Assembly: GCA_900767325.1 (NCBI GenBank)
Contig: CAAFYT010000004.1
Span: 1 to 12,623 of the forward strand
DNA length: 12,623 nt
Reading direction: 5' to 3'
Origin: Kiritimatiellia bacterium
GTDB taxonomy: Bacteria; Verrucomicrobiota; Kiritimatiellia; RFP12; UBA1067
The notes beneath the pieces are model-generated. The model ran no database searches and was not told the origin of the DNA. It saw only the letters and a program-made list of their open reading frames with translations. Shown piece after piece: positions 1 to 7,154 of the stretch. Position 1 is the stretch's first letter. Every line of letters starts with the position of its first letter. The translations under genes and the position numbers were made by a program.

Positions 1-2
1 AC

Positions 3-785
3 GCCTACGAGATCGCGCTGCAGATCAACAAGGACGTGAAGAACGCCCTCGCTGGTATTCAGCCGAGCATCGTCACCGACGAGACGAGCGTGAAGGTTCG
101 TATGGACAATGTTATGGACAAGGAAACGCCTCGTCCGTACCAGACGATCTACACCAACCAGACCGCTCGCGTTACGGGCATCAACCTCGTCCTTACTGAC
201 GAGGGTGCGAAGCTCGTTCTCATTACGCCGAGCACGGGCGCGGAGCTGGAGATCGAGGCAACTGGCGTTGATCGCCAGATCGTCGAGTTCGTCGTTCCGA
301 GCAATCTTGCCGCTGGCAACTATAAGCTCGCCATCTACTCGCGTGGTGGCGATGCCGAGGGTCCGTTGCAGATGTCGTTCCGGAATGTGACGGTTGTTGC
401 TGGCACGCCGCCGGCTCCTACTGGTCCCGTTATCACGAAGGTTGTCACCGATGACCTCAACGATAATGAGATCAATCAGGAGAAGCACTCCGTGATCCAC
501 GGTAGCGGCTTCGGTGAGGGTGGCAGCGAAGGCCGTCAGCTCGCGATCGAGTTGTGGGAGAACGGCTCGCTCACCGAGCGCTGCAATACGATGGAGTCCA
601 TCGACAATTGGAGCGACACGGAAATCTCGACGCAGGATGACGCGGGTCTTTGGCCTTATAGCACCACGCTGCCGGATGGCAGGTGGACGGCTGAGGGCGC
701 GGATACTCGTCTCGTCATGCTCGACTCTGACGATGAGGACGCCGAGGTTCTCGTCAGCTTCCCGATTAAGGTCGTGGAGGTTTAA
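3..785 (+). CDS. Protein with two Ig-like domains, DUF4469/HU-like family (5' partial)
   Basis: The reading frame is open to the left edge (it begins AYEIALQINKDV), so the GTG at 36 is probably internal and the true start lies outside the window. 260 residues are visible, ending in TAA at 783-785. Two beta-rich modules can be seen. The first runs from about residue 45 to 135 and has a VEFVVPSNLAAGNYKLAI segment typical of DUF4469-like Ig folds. The second starts after a PPAPTGP linker and is rich in Asp/Glu. Family knowledge: DUF4469 modules often follow an HU-like DNA-binding domain, which here would lie upstream and cannot be seen. No signal peptide or membrane segment is visible. Codon use (many CGT, GTT and GGT) differs from the GC3-rich genes to the right, which may mean strong expression. 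A strong terminator follows. The CDS is certain; the family assignment is tentative. Confidence 0.6.
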   Translation, partial: AYEIALQINKDVKNALAGIQPSIVTDETSVKVRMDNVMDKETPRPYQTIYTNQTARVTGINLVLTDEGAKLVLITPSTGAELEIEATGVDRQIVEFVVPSNLAAGNYKLAIYSRGGDAEGPLQMSFRNVTVVAGTPPAPTGPVITKVVTDDLNDNEINQEKHSVIHGSGFGEGGSEGRQLAIELWENGSLTERCNTMESIDNWSDTEISTQDDAGLWPYSTTLPDGRWTAEGADTRLVMLDSDDEDAEVLVSFPIKVVEV

Positions 786-856
786 AATTGGGACAAGAGG
801 TCTGACCTTCCGTCCCAATTTTTGGGACAAGAGGTCTGACCTTCCGTCCCAATTTT
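784..856. repeat. Two tandem identical 31-bp imperfect palindromes (REP-like), period 34
   Basis: Units at 788-818 and 822-852 are identical. Each has outer arms TTGGGAC / GTCCCAA and inner arms AGGTC / GACCT around a single T, separated by 3-nt segments (AAG / TCC) that do not pair well. Flanking AAAA (784-787) and T runs (819-823, 853-856) lengthen the outer stem and give each hairpin a terminator-like tail on the plus strand; unit 1 also has a short T tail on the minus strand. The pair starts one base after the stop codon of the upstream gene. The form resembles REP elements mobilised by REP-associated tyrosine transposases (RAYT), but no transposase gene is in the window. It may also help insulate the two convergent transcripts. 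Confidence 0.8.
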
Positions 857-867
857 GCTCGCAGTCC

Positions 868-911
868 AAGCCCCCTTTGGTGTAAAAGCCATCGGGGGCT
901 TTCGTTGTTTT
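868..911 (+). terminator. Rho-independent terminator of the plus-strand gene
   Basis: An 8-bp stem AAGCCCCC (868-875) / GGGGGCTT (894-901) encloses an 18-nt loop that can form a small inner TGG/CCA pairing. A T-rich tail (TTCGTTGTTTT) follows to 911. It lies 82 nt after the stop codon, beyond the two palindromes, so those would be part of the 3' UTR if they do not terminate by themselves. The minus-strand reading lacks a U tract, so this hairpin serves the plus-strand gene. Confidence 0.8.
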
Positions 912-935
912 GGAGGGTTGATTTGGACAGGATTA

Positions 936-990
936 GGTGTCAAGCCCCCGGCTTAAGTTGACCCTCGGGAAGAGCGAAAGGGGTCAGTTT
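936..990. repeat. Block of inverted repeats with alternative folds, REP-like
   Basis: Several complementary pairs overlap here: AAGCC (942-946) / GGCTT (950-954) with a 3-nt loop; GTCAA (939-943) / TTGAC (958-962); and TGACCC (959-964) / GGGTCA (981-986) with a 16-nt loop. The last can be extended to 10 bp on the plus strand by two G-T pairs and two A-T pairs. The right arm covers the stop codon of the rlmI-like gene (984-986). The text before it (TTTGGACAGGATTAGGTGTC) loosely echoes the start of the 31-bp palindromes. It may be a diverged REP element or the 3' end structure of the minus operon; no clear U tract follows on the minus strand. Confidence 0.45.
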
Positions 991-2180
991 CCCTCTCGGA
1001 GGATCAGGCCCTTGAGATAGGCGCCCTGCGGGAAGGAAAGGAGAACGGGATGATCCGCGCCTTGGCGCGTGCGGGCGACGATCTGGAAATCGCGCCGGGC
1101 ATCCTCGGCGGCTTCGCCGATGACCGTGTCGAAGAGATCCGTCGTCATCGCGCCGGAACACGAGAACGTGGCGAGGATGCCGTTGGGCCGGAGGAGCTTC
1201 ATCGCCAGAAGGTTGATGTCCTTATACCCCCGCATCGCCTTCATCACCTGCGACTTGACCTGCGCGAACTTCGGCGGATCGAGAATGACCATGTCGAACT
1301 CAAGCCCCTCGTCGCGGCATTTGCGGAGATAGTGGAAGACATCGTCCTTCACGTAGTTCATCTTCGTTCCGCAGAAGCTCTGCAGCGCCTCGTTGCGCTT
1401 CGCGAGCGCAAGCGCCTCCTCGGAGATGTCGACCTGCGTAACCTCCATCGCCCCGCAGGCGCGGCAGAACAGTCCGAAGCCGCCCGTGTAGGAGAAGCAG
1501 TTCAGAACCTTCGCGCCGTTCGCCAGCGCCCCGACCGCCTGTCGCGCATCGCGCTGGTCGAGGTAGAAGCCGGTCTTGTGGCCCTTGCGGACATCCACCA
1601 GGAACCTGCACGGCCCCTCGACGATCTCGATCTCGGCCGGCGGCTCCTCGCCGAGGAGAACGACCGCCCCTTCCCGACACTCGAGGCCCTCCTTCGTCCG
1701 CGAATCGACGTCGGCGCGCTCGGCAACGCCCTTGCAGAACGGCGCGAACTTCATCAACGCCTCGGCGATCGTGCGCTTCCAGTAGTCCGCTCCGGCGCTC
1801 GTGAACTGGCAGATCACCCATCCGGCGTAATAGTCGGCCACCACGCCCGGGAGCGCGTCGTTTTCGGCGTTGATCAGCCGCACGGCAGTCGTCGCGGCCT
1901 GCGCGAAGAAATCGGCGCGGCGCCCGATCGCGCTCGCGACGCGCCCCTCGACGAGCTTCGCATCCACCGTCTCATCCGCGCCGGCGAGCATCCGCACGCG
2001 AATCTGCGACGCGGGCGAATAGCTGCCGAAGCCGAGCAACTCGCCCTTCGCATTCGCCACCTCGACGGTTTCGCCGACCGAAACGCCCGACGGCTCCTCG
2101 GCGATTGCGCCCGAGAAGATCCACGGGTGATGCTTCAAAACGCTGTAGTCGCGCTTGGGCTTGAGGACGATTCGCTTCAT
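984..2180 (-). CDS. rlmI: RlmI-like class I SAM-dependent 23S rRNA (cytosine-5) methyltransferase
   Basis: At 398 aa it is close to E. coli RlmI (396 aa), which methylates C1962 of 23S rRNA in the cytoplasm using S-adenosylmethionine. An N-terminal PUA-like domain spans about residues 1-80 (KHHPWIFSGAI at 17-27). A central region ends in GHKTGFYLDQR (200-210). The Rossmann methyltransferase domain follows, with NCFSYTGGF (motif I, 227-235), VDIS (250-253), LDPPKF (motif IV, 300-305) and FSCSG (339-343). All expected motifs are present. The start is the ATG at 2180: it gives the family N-terminus, has GGAGAGG upstream and overlaps the nif3-like stop by 4 nt (ATGA), implying translational coupling. 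A longer open frame extends to 2657 but only shadows the neighbour. It is the last gene of the minus cluster. The exact target base is inferred from the family. Confidence 0.88.
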   Translation of the reverse strand: MKRIVLKPKRDYSVLKHHPWIFSGAIAEEPSGVSVGETVEVANAKGELLGFGSYSPASQIRVRMLAGADETVDAKLVEGRVASAIGRRADFFAQAATTAVRLINAENDALPGVVADYYAGWVICQFTSAGADYWKRTIAEALMKFAPFCKGVAERADVDSRTKEGLECREGAVVLLGEEPPAEIEIVEGPCRFLVDVRKGHKTGFYLDQRDARQAVGALANGAKVLNCFSYTGGFGLFCRACGAMEVTQVDISEEALALAKRNEALQSFCGTKMNYVKDDVFHYLRKCRDEGLEFDMVILDPPKFAQVKSQVMKAMRGYKDINLLAMKLLRPNGILATFSCSGAMTTDLFDTVIGEAAEDARRDFQIVARTRQGADHPVLLSFPQGAYLKGLILREGN

Positions 2181-2860
2181 TTCCCCTCTCCGGCGGGTCT
2201 CGCCGTCAGGTCGACGGTCTTTACCTTCAGATCGCGCGCGAGGGCGGCCGCGACCGCGCGGACGCCGAAGACCTCGGTCTGGTAGTGGCCCGCACAGATC
2301 ATCTTCATGCCGCAATTCTCCGCGGCGACCCGTTCGCCCCAGTTCGCCTCGCCGGTGACATAGAGATCGCACCCGAGTCTCTTCGCCTCCTCCGCGAATT
2401 CGCCCGCGCCGCCCGAACACACGCCGATCCTCGCGCCGTGGGCGTTCCGGCCGATGACGCCGATCACGTTGCCGTGATACGAAAACGCCCGCCTGAGCCC
2501 CTTGAGCCCGAGGAACCGCGCCAGACAGAAGTTGTTCCCCAGCTTCTCGTGCGCGTCGAGCGGCAGATGGCAGGCGTAGAGGGCGAGATTCGCCTCCATC
2601 GCCGCCTTGACCACGGCGTAGACGCCGCCCGTCAGACGCCTGATGCCGCCGCCCCACGAGATGCCGTGATGCACGATCAGAAGCTGCGCGCCCGCCTGCG
2701 CCGCCGCCTCGACCGCGCGAACGCTCGCATCCACATCCACCGCAACGCGCGTCACCTCGTCGCCCGTGCGCGCGATCTGCAGGCCGTTGTTCGAGACGTC
2801 GTCGAAAGACTCGACCCTCAGCGTCCGATCCAGATACGATGTGATCCTCGAGAGTTTCAT
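2177..2860 (-). CDS. Nif3-like dinuclear metal centre protein (YbgI/YqfO family)
   Basis: 227 aa, similar to E. coli YbgI (247 aa) and lacking the extra central domain of longer YqfO-type members. The expected metal ligands are all visible: His64-His65 in LIVHHGISWG, Asp102 in CHLPLDAHE, and His192 and Glu196 in GHYQTE. The substrate-facing DxSxxN-like segment DVSNNGLQIA (21-30) is also present. The usual TGD motif is replaced by TGEANW (169-174). Family members form hexameric rings with two metals per subunit; some have been linked to GTP cyclohydrolase I-like activity, but the physiological role remains uncertain. No signal peptide, so probably cytosolic. Both junctions are ATGA overlaps, with the membrane protein gene upstream (2857-2860) and the rlmI-like gene downstream. 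No link to secretion is evident apart from co-transcription. Confidence 0.9.
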   Translation of the reverse strand: MKLSRITSYLDRTLRVESFDDVSNNGLQIARTGDEVTRVAVDVDASVRAVEAAAQAGAQLLIVHHGISWGGGIRRLTGGVYAVVKAAMEANLALYACHLPLDAHEKLGNNFCLARFLGLKGLRRAFSYHGNVIGVIGRNAHGARIGVCSGGAGEFAEEAKRLGCDLYVTGEANWGERVAAENCGMKMICAGHYQTEVFGVRAVAAALARDLKVKTVDLTARPAGEGK

Positions 2861-3087
2861 AACATCACCAATGCGATCGCCACGCCGACGAGCACCAGCG
2901 CGAGGATGCGCGCGCCGAGGAGCGCCGGAGCGCCTTTCTCCGGCTTGAGGGCGGCATCGGCGCTCAGCACGCGGCGCAGACCGCGCAACGCCAGCGGCAG
3001 GCGCCCCTTCGGCGTCGCCAGATACGCCGCCACGCCCAACAGCGCAACGACCAGAACCAACCTCGCCACCTGAAGCGGAACCGACAT
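2857..3087 (-). CDS. Small two-helix membrane protein, unknown function
   Basis: 76 aa. Two hydrophobic helices are visible, at about residues 5-23 (rich in Leu and Val) and 56-76, joined by a basic loop (KGRLPLALRGLRRV, 27-40). The net charge of the loop suggests that it faces the cytoplasm, with both termini outside. The start is the ATG at 3087; a TTG one codon upstream is less likely. GGGTGG lies just upstream in the 9-nt gap after the prepilin gene. Its stop overlaps the Nif3-like start by 4 nt (ATGA), which strongly supports it as a real gene despite its size. No family recognised. It sits exactly between the pilin block and the housekeeping pair. Confidence 0.75.
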   Translation of the reverse strand: MSVPLQVARLVLVVALLGVAAYLATPKGRLPLALRGLRRVLSADAALKPEKGAPALLGARILALVLVGVAIALVML

Positions 3088-3096
3088 CAAGCCACC

Positions 3097-4086
3097 CTAC
3101 TTCTCGTCGACTTCCTCGTTGGTCAGCTTGTCGAACTCGCCGTTATCCAGCCCGACGTCGAATCCGCTGCAGAGCCACTTCGTGAGGTTCTTGAGCTGGG
3201 TGTCGGACATTCCGGCGCGCGGATAGGCGAGCTGTTCGGCGTGGCCATCGGCGAACACGACGTTCGCGCAGTAGTCGCGCTTGCCCGACTTGTGGTTGAA
3301 GCCGAGCGCATCGGCGCCGTCCTTGTCCTTGTAGTTGAGCACGCAGTCGCACTCGGTTCCGGGCGAGGTCGAGGTCTTCGGCTCCATGCCGACGCCCGCG
3401 AACGGCATCTCGGCGAAGAGCAGGATGCGCTCGGCCCGCGCGAGATGCCCGTACTTGACGTTTCCCCTGTAGGCGCTGCCGCGGATGTCGGAGGGATTGC
3501 CGGGCGCGCGCGTGTAGCCGAAGAAGGAGTTCATCACATACGACCAGTTCGGCTCGAGCTTCTGCGCGCGCATCGCCTTCACGTGGGACGGACAGCGGTA
3601 GACGTCGCGCGTGCCGCTCACGTACTTCCAGAGCGAACCGTTGGTCAGCGCGAAAAGCCGCGCATCCTCGTTGGAGTCGTAGGTCGAGGTCATCCAGCCG
3701 CCGCTCGCGCGCGAGCTCTTCGGCTGCGAAACGTAGGCCCCGGCGGAATTCCAGCTGATCCAACCCGGATTCTCGGAGTAGATCCACGACAGGGAGCCGT
3801 TCACGTAATGGGGGCTCTTCTTCTCCACGGAACCGGCGGTCGGGTAGTACTCATGCTCCATCGCGTAGCTCTGGCAGGCGGCCGCGAGACTCCGCATGTT
3901 GGAGAGGCAGCGCGCATTGCGGGCCGATTCGTTGCCGCCCGAGAAGACGCCCAGCATGATCGCGGAGAGGATGCCGATGATGCCGATCACGACCATCAGC
4001 TCGACGAGCGTAAATGCGCGGCGAGCGGGGGAACCGGACTTCGCCGCCGAAGGCAACCGGCAGGACAATTCCTTTTCATCGATCAT
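3097..4086 (-). CDS. Type IV prepilin-like protein of the H-X9-DG processing-associated type
   Basis: 329 aa with a 24-residue basic leader, cleavage site RRA|FTLVEL (A24/F25, Glu at +5) and a hydrophobic helix at about 25-48. The globular part has LTNGSLWKYVSG (148-159) and YRCPSH (163-168), typical of PVC prepilins. NHKSG...VVFADGHAE (264-283) is the H-X9-DG signature, but with 14 residues between His265 and Asp280-Gly281 instead of 9. Seven cysteines lie in the mature part. The start chosen is the ATG at 4086, because AGGAG (4094-4098) is 7 nt from it but only 1 nt from the in-frame ATG at 4092. An open frame continues to 4332, but that part shadows the K-like gene. Such proteins are N-methylated and exported by pilus or T2SS-like machines. 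It is separated from the F-K block by 50 nt with a hairpin, so it may be expressed at a different level. Confidence 0.85.
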   Translation of the reverse strand: MIDEKELSCRLPSAAKSGSPARRAFTLVELMVVIGIIGILSAIMLGVFSGGNESARNARCLSNMRSLAAACQSYAMEHEYYPTAGSVEKKSPHYVNGSLSWIYSENPGWISWNSAGAYVSQPKSSRASGGWMTSTYDSNEDARLFALTNGSLWKYVSGTRDVYRCPSHVKAMRAQKLEPNWSYVMNSFFGYTRAPGNPSDIRGSAYRGNVKYGHLARAERILLFAEMPFAGVGMEPKTSTSPGTECDCVLNYKDKDGADALGFNHKSGKRDYCANVVFADGHAEQLAYPRAGMSDTQLKNLTKWLCSGFDVGLDNGEFDKLTNEEVDEK

Positions 4087-4093
4087 ATCCATA

Positions 4094-4098
4094 CTCCT
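4094..4098 (-). promoter_or_regulatory. Ribosome binding site deciding the prepilin start
   Basis: AGGAG (minus strand) lies 7 nt before the ATG at 4086 and only 1 nt before the in-frame ATG at 4092, so it selects the downstream ATG. It is one of the clearest ribosome binding sites of the cluster, at a junction where coupling by overlap is absent. Confidence 0.7.
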
Positions 4099-4109
4099 TT
4101 CAGGTTCAC

Positions 4110-4138
4110 AGCCGTCCGCGCGCCCCCGGACTTCGGCT
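4110..4138 (-). promoter_or_regulatory. Intercistronic GC-rich hairpin between the GspK-like and prepilin genes
   Basis: On the minus strand AGCC + GTCCG pairs with CGGAC + GGCT (4135-4138 and 4127-4131 with 4114-4118 and 4110-4113). The loop is 8 nt and there is a GAA bulge on the 5' side. It starts inside the stop codon of the GspK-like gene and ends 23 nt before the prepilin start. No U tract follows, so it is not a simple terminator. It could be an mRNA processing or stability element setting the prepilin level relative to the F-K genes. This role is inferred. Confidence 0.5.
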
Positions 4139-7100
4139 AATCGAGCTGCTTGTAGAAGAGAACGCGCGTACGATGGGGGGCGTCGGGGTTGCGGCTGACG
4201 GGGTCGCGCCAGACGAGCGCCACGGCGCGCGCGCCCAGCTGCGGCGGCGTCTGGTTCGCAAGCCCGCCGCCCATCATCAGCGGTTCGGCGCGCACGAAGA
4301 CAAGGAACAACTGCTGCTTCGCCGCGAAGCAATCGTGCCAGAAGCCGTAGAGGAACTTCTTGTCGCTGCTGTAGAGCGGATCGTCGAGCTGCACGTCGCC
4401 GCAGTCGAGAATGTAATTGCGATCACTGTTCCAGCCGAGGTCGCGCCAGGCATCCTCGAAATTCGTTCCGCCGCGCACCGCCGCGGAAAGCTCGCTTGCG
4501 ACATCCTCCAGCGCCTCCCACCGGATCTGCGCGCCGCTCGAATACTCGTTCCAGGCGTAGGCCCTGTTGAACTCGCTGGCGCTCAACTCCTCGAACGCCT
4601 CCTCCTGGTTGTTGGTCGACGCCACGCGCCAGTCGTGCGGCGTATTGGCCAGCGCCGCCATCAGCACGTTGATGGAATCGGAATAGGGATTCACCTTGAA
4701 GCCGTTGCCGGACGAAACGAACTCGCTATCCCTGAAATCATCGCCGCCGAACGGGCTGTAGGTCCGCCACATCAAGGCGCTGTTCGCCGCGCCCCCGAAG
4801 CTGTCGGGAAGAACGCTCGCAAAGCCATCGGGGTTGACATAGTCGCCGGAAACCCTCGTGTTGCTTCCGCCGTTCACCGCGAAACCGCACAGCCGCGGCA
4901 GGTGGCACAGCTCGTAGATGGACTGCAGATAGCCCTGATCGGAGATGCTCATGAAGACATCGCCATCCTTGCCGGCCCCCGCGCGGCCGCAGTTCGCGAG
5001 CCAATCCGTCTTCGAGACGCCCGTGCAGCCGAACCAGCTTTCGGGCGCGTGGTTGAAGCGCGGGTCGCCGACCATCGCCGCCTTCGGATTCGCCTCGATG
5101 CTCGTCGGCGGATTCGGCTCGACGAGCGAGATCTTCCCGCCGCTCGCCGCCAGCGCGTAGTTCAGCGTCAGGTTGGTGCGGAACTTGAGCACGGGGTGGC
5201 TGTTGCCCACGCCCAGAACCGAACCGAAGCTCGTGTTGTTGATGCCGTTCATCTCCTTGTCGTCGGCGAGCGCCGCCGGAGCCAGATCGACCGTCGCATC
5301 CGAGTCGGTGAAGCCGTCGTTGCCGCTCGCGTACTTCACCCGCGTCCACAAGGCGAGGTTAAGGTTCAGCTTCAGATCCGCCGCGTTGCCGCTTCTCAGC
5401 TTTCCGACGAAATCCGCGATCTCCGTCTCGCTGCCGTTCGAGCCGATCGGCTTCATCAGACACTTCGCATCCACGATCGAAGCGAGCGAAGTCGGGTTCT
5501 CCGGAGTCGCGTTGCCGCTCTCGTCGACGGTCTGCTGCCACTGATACGTCACCTCGAAGAGATCGAGGTTCGAGGGAATCGCCGAGGCGTCGTCAAGCCC
5601 GGTGCAGACGGTCGAAATGAGCGCGTCTTCCTCGGTCTCGATCTCCTTCGGAACGGCGACGCCCTTGTTCTTGGCGAAGACGACGTTGTAGACGCTGTTC
5701 TCCGCTCGGGAACTCTCGAAGAGATCCTTCCGCCCGCCTTGCAAAAGCTTGCACTGCGCCGACTGCGGAACGCGCAATCCGAGGGGACTTTCGCCCTCGC
5801 GCGTCAGGAAGAGCGCCATGCGCCCGTCGAACTTGAAGGTATCGGAGACCTTGTCGGCATGTCGGAACGGATAGAGGAACAGGAGTTGCACCTGGCTCAT
5901 GTTCTTGATGCCCTGCAAGCCCTTCAGCGAATACTTCACCGTTCGCGTGATCGTGCGCGTCTTGCCACCACCTTGCGTCGTTTCAGCTCCCTTCACCTCG
6001 ACGATCTCCAGGTTCTGCGGACGGATGTCCGGCGCGATGCTGCAGACCATCGGCACGCGCTCTGCCGTCGGGATCACGAGCGAAGTCGGAACCTTGTCCG
6101 GATCGAGGTAGTCGTAGAGCGTCACGAAGCCCATCGGGCAGATGTATTCCGCCAAGGCGTTCGAGACCTCCTGCTTCGCGCCGCCCTGCCCGGAGATGAT
6201 CTGCGGCAGATTCGGCTTGCTCGCCTCGAGGAACGCCTTCGTGAACGGCTGATTCTCCTCGATCGAGAGATCGTACACTTCGTAGCTGTTCTGCGAATCC
6301 ACGCGAACGGTCTTGTCCTCCGGGAACCAGCCGTCGGTCACGAACGTCATCTTCGCGATCACGTTCGTCTCGGTGCTGCCGTAGAAATCCTGCGAACTTC
6401 CCCCCGTGACGAACTTTCCGAAGAAGCTCTCGAACTCGCCGATCTTGCCGTTGTCGTGGAGGGCGAGGTTCCAGTCGGCCAGCGAGACGAACGGCACGTT
6501 GCGCGTCTTGGCCGCGATGAAGCTGTCCCACTGGACCGCGCCGCTCGAACCGGCGGAGGTATGCGCCTCGTTCTCGAAGAGGTACGAGAGCGACACCCTG
6601 CCGCCCGGCGAGGAATTGCGCGCCTTGTTCGCCGAAAGCGCGTTGACGTCGAAGTAGTCCGAGACGTCCAGCGCGCAGAACGCGTAGCGCCCGGCGTCGA
6701 AATCGAGCGTATGCCATTTCGCCGCGCTGGACTTGCGCGAATAGTAGCGGGCGTTCGCCACGAGGGCGGGCGGAATGTAGGCGAGCCCCTCCAGACTCAG
6801 GGTCGGAACGGTGGAAATCGGCGCGACGAGGTTGGCGGCGTTCGAGCCCCCGCCCACGTAGACGCGACCGATCCAGTTGTTGTAATTGCCGCCGTTCCGC
6901 GCCAGGAAGGTGTTGGAGTTCCCGACGCCTGGATGCGGGTTATCGCCGATGGCCGCGTCGATCTCCTCGATCGCCTCCGCCAGAGCCGCCTTGACCAGCA
7001 TGCGCGAGGCGATGCTCCGCCTCAGGTACGAGCTCGGCAGGCGGGACGACCTCATGTACGCCGAGAACGCAACCGCCGAGATCACGATGAAGGAGACCAG

Positions 7101-7154
7101 GCCGAGCACGATGAGCAGGGCCGAACCACGCTGCGCCGAAAGCCGAGTTCTCAC
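4137..7154 (-). CDS. Giant GspK/PilX-like minor pseudopilin (1005 aa)
   Basis: The N-terminus, QRG|SALLIVLGLV with a helix at about 11-33 and no Glu at +5, is the GspK/PilX type of class III prepilin. GRYAFCALDVSDYFDVNAL (155-173) and KVNPYSDSINVLMAALANTP (about 820-839) look like the two places where GspK has its INLN-type and NTA...L motifs. Also present are DPRFN (697-701) and ARAVALVWRDP (975-985), which recall the long PVC proteins labelled Verru_Chthon cassette protein A; that similarity is from memory. GspK is normally about 300-330 aa, so roughly 650 residues are inserted between the conserved ends, with many Cys and Trp. The start is the GTG at 7154, overlapping the previous stop by 4 nt (GTGA); the open frame up to 7307 shadows the gspG-like gene. 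In T2SS, K caps the pseudopilus with I and J. Here it may form a large tip. Confidence 0.72.
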   Translation of the reverse strand: MRTRLSAQRGSALLIVLGLVSFIVISAVAFSAYMRSSRLPSSYLRRSIASRMLVKAALAEAIEEIDAAIGDNPHPGVGNSNTFLARNGGNYNNWIGRVYVGGGSNAANLVAPISTVPTLSLEGLAYIPPALVANARYYSRKSSAAKWHTLDFDAGRYAFCALDVSDYFDVNALSANKARNSSPGGRVSLSYLFENEAHTSAGSSGAVQWDSFIAAKTRNVPFVSLADWNLALHDNGKIGEFESFFGKFVTGGSSQDFYGSTETNVIAKMTFVTDGWFPEDKTVRVDSQNSYEVYDLSIEENQPFTKAFLEASKPNLPQIISGQGGAKQEVSNALAEYICPMGFVTLYDYLDPDKVPTSLVIPTAERVPMVCSIAPDIRPQNLEIVEVKGAETTQGGGKTRTITRTVKYSLKGLQGIKNMSQVQLLFLYPFRHADKVSDTFKFDGRMALFLTREGESPLGLRVPQSAQCKLLQGGRKDLFESSRAENSVYNVVFAKNKGVAVPKEIETEEDALISTVCTGLDDASAIPSNLDLFEVTYQWQQTVDESGNATPENPTSLASIVDAKCLMKPIGSNGSETEIADFVGKLRSGNAADLKLNLNLALWTRVKYASGNDGFTDSDATVDLAPAALADDKEMNGINNTSFGSVLGVGNSHPVLKFRTNLTLNYALAASGGKISLVEPNPPTSIEANPKAAMVGDPRFNHAPESWFGCTGVSKTDWLANCGRAGAGKDGDVFMSISDQGYLQSIYELCHLPRLCGFAVNGGSNTRVSGDYVNPDGFASVLPDSFGGAANSALMWRTYSPFGGDDFRDSEFVSSGNGFKVNPYSDSINVLMAALANTPHDWRVASTNNQEEAFEELSASEFNRAYAWNEYSSGAQIRWEALEDVASELSAAVRGGTNFEDAWRDLGWNSDRNYILDCGDVQLDDPLYSSDKKFLYGFWHDCFAAKQQLFLVFVRAEPLMMGGGLANQTPPQLGARAVALVWRDPVSRNPDAPHRTRVLFYKQLD

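Noticed and set aside
784..856. A minimal CRISPR array
   Set aside because: Only two palindromic units with a 3-nt interval and no spacers or cas genes.
868..911. A bidirectional terminator also ending the minus operon
   Set aside because: Read on the minus strand the stem is followed by GGACTGCG, with no U tract.
1050..2285. A 411-codon plus-strand open frame opposite the rlmI-like gene
   Set aside because: The minus-strand frame holds all methyltransferase motifs; the plus frame has none.
4087..4332. N-terminal extension of the H-X9-DG prepilin
   Set aside because: It is open only by chance over the K-like gene, contains no leader-like sequence, and the AGGAG site and leader place the start at 4086.
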